Origin: Pyrus communis
Lineage: Eukaryota > Streptophyta > Magnoliopsida > Rosales > Rosaceae
Direction: 5' to 3'
Length of the DNA stretch: 64,000 nt
NCBI RefSeq assembly: GCF_963583255.1
Contig: NC_084815.1
Span: forward strand, 7,363,724-7,427,723
Position 1 is the first letter of the stretch. Each line of letters opens with the position of its first letter. The notes below the pieces were generated by a model. The model did not search any database. It was given only the letters and a program-made list of their open reading frames with translations, and had not been told where the DNA came from. Both the position numbers and the translations under genes were made by a program. Below are positions 56,105 through 64,000 of the stretch, piece after piece.

Positions 56105-56470
56105 ACATAAATTTAAAACTAATGTTTCGCTGGTTCTCCATTTCGCTCCACGTCATAATGCCACCACTTGTAACCCCACTTCAACACCTCCTCCATCAAC
56201 TTCATCAACTCTTCATTTGTATCATCAAGAGTATAGTTACACTATTACACATATATGCAAATAATTAATTCCAATATATAACAAAAAATTTCCCAAAACT
56301 AATTATTTTCAACATTTGTCACACTTACTAATAATTGATCCATCACCACCTTCTTCACATTCTTGGGCACATATTTCCAAGAACGTCACTCAACAGTAGG
56401 ACAATTATTCTGCATTGCTACACCAATTGCATGCGCAACTCCACATATTGCCTCATATCATAAGGCCCGA
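56105..56470 (-). pseudogene. Ptta/En-Spm (TNPA-like) module, right copy
   Basis: On the minus strand 56470-56335 gives ICGVAHAIGVAMQNNCPTVE, a stop, then RSWKYVPKNVKKVVMDQL. After an intron, 56230-56105 gives CNYTLDDTNEELMKLMEEVL and WGYKWWHYDVE. It is the counterpart of the left copy, diverged, with one stop. Both copies lie upstream (minus-strand sense) of the TNP2 remnant in the same direction. Confidence 0.6.
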
Positions 56471-56539
56471 AAGGCATGTTCTGCTCCCGATTTTTATCCT
56501 TTATTCGAGCACAAGGAGACTTGTGAAGAACAAGGAGAG

Positions 56540-57042
56540 CAAAAGTGCATATTTACAGAAAGGTTATGGACTTTGCGCGACGAAGCCTTTTTCGCACAAA
56601 CATCTGCACTAAATACAATATTGATTCCTTCGATTCATATGCACTGAATGCGCTAAATCAAAAACTGACTGGACTTTGCACGACGAAGCCTTTGTTGTGC
56701 AAGTGTTCTGCTGATTACCATGCACTGAATGCTCTAACCCAAAAACTAAACGAACTTTGCACAACGATGCCTTTGTCGTCCAAGGTTGTCGTGGGAAAAA
56801 CTTCGTTGCACATTTTTTTCGCGGCAAAAAAAAAAGACTTGCAATTTTCTTACTGACTTTGCATGATGAATATTTTTTTTTTCGACGTGCAAACTATTTT
56901 GCGTGACAAAGTTCTCCATTGCGCAAAGTGGCACTAATCTTGCATGACAAAGCTATTTTTTTGTTGCGCAAAACGCACTTGCGCGACGAATTTTGCTTTG
57001 TCGCACAAACATCTGTTGCGCAAATAGTTTTCCCTACTAGTG
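56540..57042. mobile_element. CACTA element right terminus with subterminal repeats
   Basis: The element ends ...GTTTTCCCTACTAGTG at 57042. Reversed, this is CACTAGTAGGGAAAAC, the CACTA end. Inside are at least eight copies of (t)ttgcgcgacgaa-like words in both orientations (56571, 56674, 56755, 56898, 56921, 56964, 56980, 57015), the binding sites expected for the TNPA protein. The left terminus was not found: homology ends near 49160 and no CACTA word of this type follows. Confidence 0.85.
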
Positions 57043-57420
57043 ATGAAAGAGATCGTCCCGTGGCCTATTTTAATTAACTACAATGCCGTTGAGCAAAATA
57101 GTGTTGGTGGCTTTTTTGATAGGTCATCATGGAACTTTACTCAACAAAAATAGTCATCAGGCAAAGTTCCAAAACACCGATGAATTGAAATTTCGTCGAC
57201 AAACTACGACACAACAATAATTTTTACCTTGGCGCCAAAAATTTTACCCAATGAACTTTCCTTTGCCCTTCCAATATATTTCGTCACGTGAAGTCACTGA
57301 CAAAAACCTAAACATTGACTGGGTTTAACCAACCAAATTTATATTTTGTTGAGTAAAATGTCTTGAGCCAACAAAAATTCCTCCATCCGACAAAATTTTG
57401 TAGGCAAATGGTAAGTTTTG
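57043..57420. mobile_element. second CACTA-like subterminal region
   Basis: Directly beyond the terminus lie other repeated words of similar style (gttgagcaaaatag, actttactcaacaaaa, caggcaaagttcc, tttcgtcgacaaa). They are unlike the inner ones and suggest the end of a different CACTA family. No terminus of its own was recognised. Confidence 0.35.
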
Positions 57421-59117
57421 ATAATGATACTTACATTATAACATGTGAAGTACTACTTAAAAACTCGGTACTTGAACAAATTTCTCTCATTTGGGGCTCC
57501 CAAAAACAGCCAAACTACAGGCTGACATTAACGTATTTAGATTGCTAGCCACAAAAAATGCATGAACCTGCAGAGCAGAAGGAACACATAATCACATGAC
57601 AAGAACTTCATTGTTAATCTACAGAAAGGAATCCAACGACATACTTCTGCCTTCAACAAACTCATCCAAGAACCCAATGACAATCCGGCAATTACCCCCA
57701 CTGGAAATCGGTAATGTTAAAAGCGAGAGAGAGAGAGAGAGAGGGCCCAGTGCCCGTCTCATAATGATGTGGATGTAAAAGTTGCTGGACGTCAAAGGGC
57801 TATAAAAAGTGGCATTGCTATAATCATCTTTCCTTTTAATAGAAGTGGGTGGTGGTCTCCAGAGTGCCATGGGGGTCACTCACGGTATTGAGTTTCCTTT
57901 TAATTTGGTCAAAGCGTAATATCTATTAAATATTCTTAACTCATGGATAAAGCTAGCACAAATCAGCCATTATATATATATATATATATATATTTCTACA
58001 ACTATCGAATACATTTGATAGGGTACGTACAATTGTTTTGTGTGGGTAAAATGTGGGCCTAAATCCCTAAAAAAATGGACAATAAAGAAATGAATTGTAT
58101 TATTAGATTTTTGGAGATCAAAATGATAAATGGGGTAGTGAAGAAATGATAATTAAATTGTTGATATGCGGGATAGACATACCCCCTTAACTAGTAAGGA
58201 TATCGTGTTAAAGGGTTGAGATCGGGAGACACTCATTTTCTTTACACATATTTTGTAGAGCTCACTTCGTAACTGTTTCAAGAATTATTTTAATTCATCA
58301 TTCATGCATTATTTTTATAAAAAATTAGATAAATTCAAAACCATTGAGACATTCATTTGTAGTTAAAAAAAAATAGACGAATACGGTTTTTCAAATAAAC
58401 ACTAAAATGACTATCATTTAATCAAATGGTCATCTGATTTCGAATTTAGGTGATTTTTGGTAGAAATGATATTTGAGGGAAAACCTAAAGATAGACAGTT
58501 TGATTATTAAAATACATTAAAAAATAGATCCTATAAAATGTGTGTCAAAAAAAGATGTCCCTCAATCCTAATCCCCTGTTAAAATAAGAAATAATGGAAC
58601 ACATATTTCAACATAAGACCCACTTATTTATTCAATCTTTTTGTGTTAGTAAACAAATGATTTATCATGAATGAAAAATGATCACATATATTGCATTCTC
58701 ATCCTTGTAAGTAAGCATGTCATGCCATGCATTGCAAATAACACTGAATAAAAATATACCATATAAACGAAACTTTTAGAACCTGGTTTGTTATGCCTCT
58801 GAAATGAAACTACGTGGTTTAATGCGAAAAAGTAAAAAATAAAAATAAAAAATTAAACAATGCAATTATCTCGAAAGCTTAAATAATGTGTTACTCCAAG
58901 TAGTGGTCGAATTGCTCTAGTAATTAGCGTCTTCCTCTTTAAATCCTCTACCGTCTCGTAATGTAATTTAGAAGAAATATTGCTTGTATTAAAAAAATTC
59001 TAAGTTGTTATGCTACTCAAAAGGAAGGTTATATTCTATCTATATGGACTAATTAATTAAACCAGCTAGATCAATCACACGTTATTATCGGCTCACCAAG
59101 CATAGAGGTTTAGCAAT
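57421..59117. other. spacer between CACTA elements
   Basis: It holds a (ga)n run at 57725, an (at)n run at 57971-57993 and a possible SINE head near 58895-58990 (ctctagtaattagcgtcttc, ending attgcttgtattaaaaaaa). No gene. Confidence 0.4.
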
Positions 59118-59620
59118 ATGATTGAACTATCGTCGCGCAAAACCTTTTTTTTTTTTTTTTGGACTTTGCACTATGAATCTTGCGTGACAAAATTTTCGTC
59201 ACTCAAGGTTTTGTGCAATGAAATCATACTTTCTGCAACAAATCTAATTTCATCACCCAAAGTTTTTTGCACTACTAAATTAAACAGTTTGCGCGACGAG
59301 GGAGATTTTGTCCCGCAAAGCATTCTTAGGTCGCACAAAAACTATGGCGACCAGAAAATCGTCTCGCAAAGGTTGTGAAAAAAGACATTGCGCGACAAAC
59401 AATTTCAAATTTGTCGCACATCTAAACAATTGCGCGACGCTTTATTACTCGTCACGCTAAAGTTATATAGACAAAGGTTTTCGTCGTACAATATAAAAGG
59501 GTACAAGTGCGCTTTGTAAGAGGCGTATGGTAATGCACGACGAAGTAGTAAGACGCGCTTAATTTTGCACGACGATTGGTCGACGTCGTGTAAGTGTAAT
59601 AAAAAAACAAAATTTTATTT
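59118..59620. mobile_element. CACTA element B, 3' subterminal repeats
   Basis: The words gtcgcgcaaaac, ttgcgcgacgag, ttgcgcgacaaac and ttgcgcgacgctt occur at 59130, 59289, 59390 and 59431, with further cgacgaag and cgacgtcgtg variants to 59595. They match the style of the 57042 element. No CACTA end is seen at the left, so the element seems truncated near 59120. Confidence 0.65.
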
Positions 59621-59689
59621 ATAATATAAAAAAAAATGTACGTACAAATATAAAGTTTTAAAAGAAAGCGGGAACAAAACTATGAAAAA

Positions 59690-61753
59690 AAAGCGGAAAA
59701 ATCTGTAGGCATGTCATTTGGAGGTGCTTGGTAATCTTGCTGCTGGTTGGGGACGGGTTCGGAGGTCAACCGGCCTGATTGCTATGCTTGCTTGGTATGG
59801 AAGGGCTCTGAGGGCGATGGTGCAACAAAACAGGGGAGACGTATTTCGGAGGAACTGAGGGCTTGTACAAGCATTGACATTTGAGACTTGTACGATGCTA
59901 GCTCACTCCTTAGGCCAGCAACTTCCTACGTCAAAGCCATAACCTGGCTCTTTGACTGTGAGGATGACAAGGCTCTACTCTATCGCTGCCTAGCATTTCC
60001 AATCCGCCGACAATATGTCCTTGGCCTTCAACCGAAAGTCTGGTCCAACGTCTCTGTGACGATGTGAAACCCTGCATCCTTAGGGGGATCTAATACTCGA
60101 TCAGCGTGTCTGAGGAAAGCTGGGAAGCGGACTTTTGAAGCACCGACTGACTCTTCTCCACTATAATTGCTTGTGAAAAAAAACATGGATTATTAATAGA
60201 AAACAATTTGAAATAATTAGTATAAATGTTTAATGCATAAGAAATTACTTACATGAAGGGACTCGGTTAACTCGTCCCCAGGTCGGACATAAACGTTAGC
60301 AAAGACATCGATCTCCAGAAATTTTGAACCCTCATAAAATTGAAAAAGATAAGGAAAATGTTAATACGAAAAAAAAAATTATTAGCAAAATTTTAAAATT
60401 GGAAATGAAAGCTGTAATATACACCTTCCATCGTGCCTCCATCCTACAGGAGAAAGGCCTCGAACCCGAATGGTGAATAAAAGTCTTTTTCTCCCGATTG
60501 ATCTTGTTCGCCTTCGCCTTCTTCTGTTATACAAAAAATAAATGTATTAGTTGTAACACTTAAAGAAAATTAAAAAAATAATAATAAACATTAGTAAAAA
60601 TTAAAAAAAGTAAAATGAAAGAACTCGTAATTAAAAACGCACCACATAACCCGGCTCCTTAAAATGACCACAAAGCCAAACCCAACTATCTTGTCGGTCG
60701 TCCAACTCCTTTGGACAACCCTCCTCGAGAGCGACTTACGATCATCAAACTGCTAGAAACAATGGTGCAGGTCATTCTTCCACTGCTTGTAACGTTCGCA
60801 GAAGAGTTGATTGAGGTACGCGAACATGTCCGCGTCCATGTCCTCCAAATTATAGTTTGTCTGCAATGTAATAAATATTTTGAAAGTATTAGTAATAAAT
60901 ATAAACATATAAATTTTACATGAAAAGCATTAAAAAGGCGACGTTACTTACGGACAATTGATTGCGCACTGTGTTCTTCCTCTTCTCCGGCATCACCTTC
61001 CAAGACTTCAACGACATAGGGCAAAAGGTCTGCACGACATGCCCAATGTCATGGGCCAATGCACTATGCTACTCCACCATTGGTGTTGCCGAATGTGTCT
61101 CATCGTATCCGATTGGGATACAACCATTGGTCACCCAGGTGACCTTCGCCGTCTTCAATTGCCGACAAGGTCCCCAGGTGTTTTTCTTCGCTGCAAAGAG
61201 ATGAAAAAACAAATCATTAACCCAAAATAATAACAAATCCTACTAAAATTGAGGCATAACCTCCCCTATAATTAAAACATTTCCCAAAACCCTGACAATA
61301 ACATAAACAATATACATATCCAACACAATGATCACAACAGTTTAATAAAAGGTTCGGAACGATGACAACTTTTTAATCCTTACATGACATAACTTAACAA
61401 ATTGAACCTAAAGTAACAAAACTCAGTTAAAATGGGAATGAGGGAGTGAATTAGGATTGTATACATGGCCGTGTACCTAAGGCATCGATTGTGGATCCCG
61501 ATGGCGACATCTAGTCCATAGTGCGGGGGCGCTGGTGAGTATGTTGGGTGCTAACAGGTAACGCCATTGAAGAAGTCGATGATGCTTGTGCTTGTGGGAC
61601 TGGAGGACCAACTGGGTCAACCGGATTGACTAGCCTATGGTCCATCTTTGCCGGAGTAGTGGCGGCAGTAGTAGGTGTAGTTGTCGGACTAGGTGTAGCC
61701 GTTGAACTAGGTGTAGAAGTCATTGCCCTCTGGGTTCTAATGAAGTGTGACAT
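59690..61753 (-). pseudogene. Ptta/En-Spm (TNPA-like) protein of CACTA element B, decayed
   Basis: Minus-strand exons can be followed. 61753-61470: MSHFIRTQRAMTSTPSSTAT with a Thr/Pro-rich stretch and a stop before MSPSGSTIDAL. 61195-60955: KTAKVTWVTNGCIPIGYDET, then ALAHDIGHVVQTFCPMSLKS and a WKVMPEKRKNTVRNQL end. 60860-60650: YNLEDMDADMFAYLNQLFCE with a stop and frame loss. 60525-60425: KKAKANKINREKKTFIHHSG and a MEARWK end. 60325-60250: FLEIDVFANVYVRPGDELTE. About 60165-59690: a degraded C-terminus (SQSVLQKSASQLSS..., SYKSQMS-like). This is the usual layout of the protein that binds CACTA subterminal repeats. Several stops make it non-functional. The matching TNP2 gene is not in the window. 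Confidence 0.8.
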
Positions 61754-62145
61754 CTACAAAATTGGAAATCAATTTGTTTCGTACACAAAGATTTAACTTA
61801 CCATACACATGCTAATAATTTCAACTTATTATGAATCCAAATTTAAAAACCCTAATTTTGAACCCAATTCAAGTTTGGCAGAAACAAAACTTAAAACTGA
61901 TATACTATACACAAACTAATCAATTCAGATAGGATATAAACCCATCAATTATAACTTATAAGAAGAACCTAACATAAAGGTGTAGTTGGAGGCAAAATCA
62001 TAGCTTATGAGTGCATGCGTCTGTCTGTATGTACATGCTCTGTGTGTGTGGGTGTGTGTGTATGTACTTTGTCTATGTGTGTGTCCATTTATATATGCTG
62101 ATTTTGGGTGTGTGTGCGTGTGTTGATGTATGCTAATTTTCCACG

Positions 62146-62188
<43 letters not shown>

Positions 62189-62660
62189 GATGTATGCAAG
62201 TTTTGTGTGTGTGCTATGTGTATGAATTAAGCAACATAATTTCAAACAGTTTCCACCATAATTACTTAATAGTTTCACAGGTAGTAATGAGAAAATGGAC
62301 CATATAAAGTGATTCTCAGTCCCTTTAAACATCCACATTACATATAGAAATCATATGACTATTGGATATAAATAGAGCTTGCTAACTGGAATAATTAACA
62401 ATGCAATATATTTATAAAAGAGTGGTAGCAACAAATAACACTTTCTATCTATTTAGGAGTCAAGACTTTCGAGAAAGAACCATTAGTAGGCTAATTAAGC
62501 TATTTATGTTCTTCAAATTAAAAAAACCCCACGGCCCTATTTCTATAACTATCTCTATCCGATTGTATAACTAACTAATTAAGCTACATCACTATTTCTT
62601 TAACAGAGTCATACATTCTTCACATTGAAAAAAAAAAAGTTACCATAATTAATAAGAAAA
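61754..62660. other. leader region of CACTA element B with (GT)n run
   Basis: Non-coding. A long (gt)n run at 62151-62187 lies inside a broader gt-rich stretch (62035-62215). A minus-strand open frame across it is only low-complexity Thr/His repeats. Confidence 0.5.
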
Positions 62661-63500
62661 ATTCAATCAAGAGCGAGACAACGCCCACTCGAAATCTGAG
62701 GAACATAGCTAAAGATAAGTAGCAGAAACCCCAATTTTGCAACCAAAATTTTTAACCAACATCCAATTCCAAAATCCAACACCAAAGTAGCAGAAACCCT
62801 ACCCGAAAACTGAGGACCACAACTAAAGATAAGTAGCACGTTGGTTGTTTAGTTACTAGTACATTCATTTGACTTATATTAACCGCATCAATACTCTACT
62901 TGTCTGGGAAATCCGTAACCAGTTTTCTAACTTTGGTTCTTTTCCAAGAAGGAAGGAGTTACAAATTTTCCAGATTATGCATTCTGTAGAATCCAACAAC
63001 TACATCTAGCAACCAACATGGAAATTTTCAACAAATATCCAAATCAAACACCAAAGTAGTAGAAACCACAATTGAAAAACCGAGGAACAAAGCTAAATTG
63101 TTGTCTTCATGATTTCTTATTTAAGAATAGCGAGCCAAGCAACAAGTTGTTTGTTTAGTTACTAGTACATTTAATTTAATTGTAACAATACTCTACTTGG
63201 ATAACGGAATCAATGTCATTGCATTCATTTGTAGGAAAGGGAATTGCAACTCAATTACCATAATAGAACGACCTAATAAAAATTATTATAGGGTGGGAAA
63301 CCAATTGTCTAACTTAGGTTACTTTCCAAGAAGGAAAGAGTGTAAACATTTTCTAGTTTTTGCATTTCGCAGATTCCACCTACATCTAGCAACAAATATC
63401 AAGTTTTTCAACCAAAAACTTCAACCAACATCCAATTCCAAAATCCAACAGCAAAAGACCAAAAACCCCACTCGGAAAACCAAGGAACAAAGCTAAAGAT
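62660..63500. repeat. diverged ~300-390 bp repeats in the CACTA leader
   Basis: Blocks recur in order: gaggaac(a/c)(t/a)agctaaag at 62698, 63082 and 63482; tagttactagtacatt at 62850 and 63156; atccaattccaaaatccaac at 62761 and 63430; and ttttccaagaagga(a)g at 62939 and 63323. The copies are diverged and have indels. Such leader repeats are usual in large plant CACTA elements. Confidence 0.7.
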
Positions 63501-63569
63501 GGCAGTAAGTTCATTTAGTTCCATTATTTCTCAACACACAATCAAGAGCTAGACAAGGCCCTAATTCTA

Positions 63570-63810
63570 ACCCTTTATTTGAAATTATAAAACCCTAATC
63601 TAACCCTCAGTGAAGCACCCTAAATCTAACCCCCAATTTAAGAAAACCTAATCTAACCTCACAGCCCAAAATCGTTCCCCTAATTTAAAACCTAAATCTA
63701 ACCCCAATTAAGAACCCTAAAAACTCTAATTTAAGAACCTAAATGTAACCCCCAATTTACGAACCCTAAATCTAACCCGATTGCCCTAATTTTAACCCCT
63801 AATTTGAAAA
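63570..63810. repeat. degenerate AACCCTAA-type array
   Basis: Nine or more copies of words such as ccctaaatctaaccc and acccccaatttaagaa follow at intervals of roughly 20-35 bases. They resemble interstitial telomere-like repeats, but the unit is longer and irregular, and it sits in the leader of a CACTA element. Confidence 0.65.
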
Positions 63811-64000
63811 ACAAAAAAAAACAAAGAAAAAAAAAAACAAAACAAAAAAAACCTAATTAACATGGTAAATAAAGAAAATTGAAAATAAAAACTGAATAGG
63901 AAATTACCTCTTGGAGACGAAGATGCGATGGCCGGAAAGAGGGCCAGAGAGATAGATAGAGATACAGAGGAAGGAGAGAGAGGGTATCGTGCCGGGAAAA

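Noticed and set aside
61949..62338. 129-codon ORF of Thr/His repeats
   Set aside because: It is the translation of a (gt)n microsatellite region.
63570..63810. True telomere or chromosome end
   Set aside because: The AACCCTAA words are irregular, short and followed by other sequence, so this is an internal degenerate repeat.

Overview
This is nuclear DNA of a dicot plant: AT-rich, intron-containing, with long transposon-filled spacers. Rosaceae (apple, pear, cherry group) is my best guess from the style of the SINEs, the Cassandra 5S-bearing LTR and the LTR families, but this is inference. No tRNA gene, rRNA array, CRISPR or bacterial feature is present.

Only four host genes look real. From left to right they are: a four-EF-hand calmodulin-like protein of the CML36 type (9082-9753, +, one exon); a PLS-class pentatricopeptide repeat protein (24136-26226, +, one exon, with an unresolved N-terminus); a chloroplast- or mitochondrion-type YqaJ-like nuclease (28958-29797, -, with a 5'UTR intron); and a seven-exon Golgi-type putative methyltransferase of the PMT6/PMT7 group (34290-38426, +, 597 residues, every splice junction readable). 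In Arabidopsis CML36 (At3g10190) and PMT6 (At3g10200) are immediate neighbours, so this window appears to keep that pair, pushed 25 kb apart by insertions and two other genes.

The rest is mobile DNA. 1-1842: two tandem fragments of a Ty3/gypsy integrase end. 6240-7831: a broken PIF/Harbinger-associated Myb-like gene. 10423-20010: MITEs and SINEs, including a hAT-type MITE (11622-14268) split by a complete 2.2 kb solo LTR with its own 5-bp target duplication. 21163-23273: 297-bp direct repeats around an LTR-like insert. 31263-31568: a Cassandra solo LTR. 38807-43057: a 2.1 kb tandem duplication just downstream of the methyltransferase. 49160-57042: a CACTA (En/Spm) element on the minus strand with a decayed TNP2 transposase, two copies of a Ptta-type module, an inserted LTR, an inserted hAT MITE and a recognisable right terminus. 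59120-64000: a second CACTA element whose 5' leader runs off the window.

Nothing here looks like a new multi-gene system. The best leads are: a strong-context upstream ORF that overlaps the CML start codon (ATGA), a tandem array of perfect palindromes holding TGAGTCA half-sites, the PPR gene without a usable ATG, a stray PMT exon beside the PPR gene, and the duplicated Ptta module inside the CACTA element.
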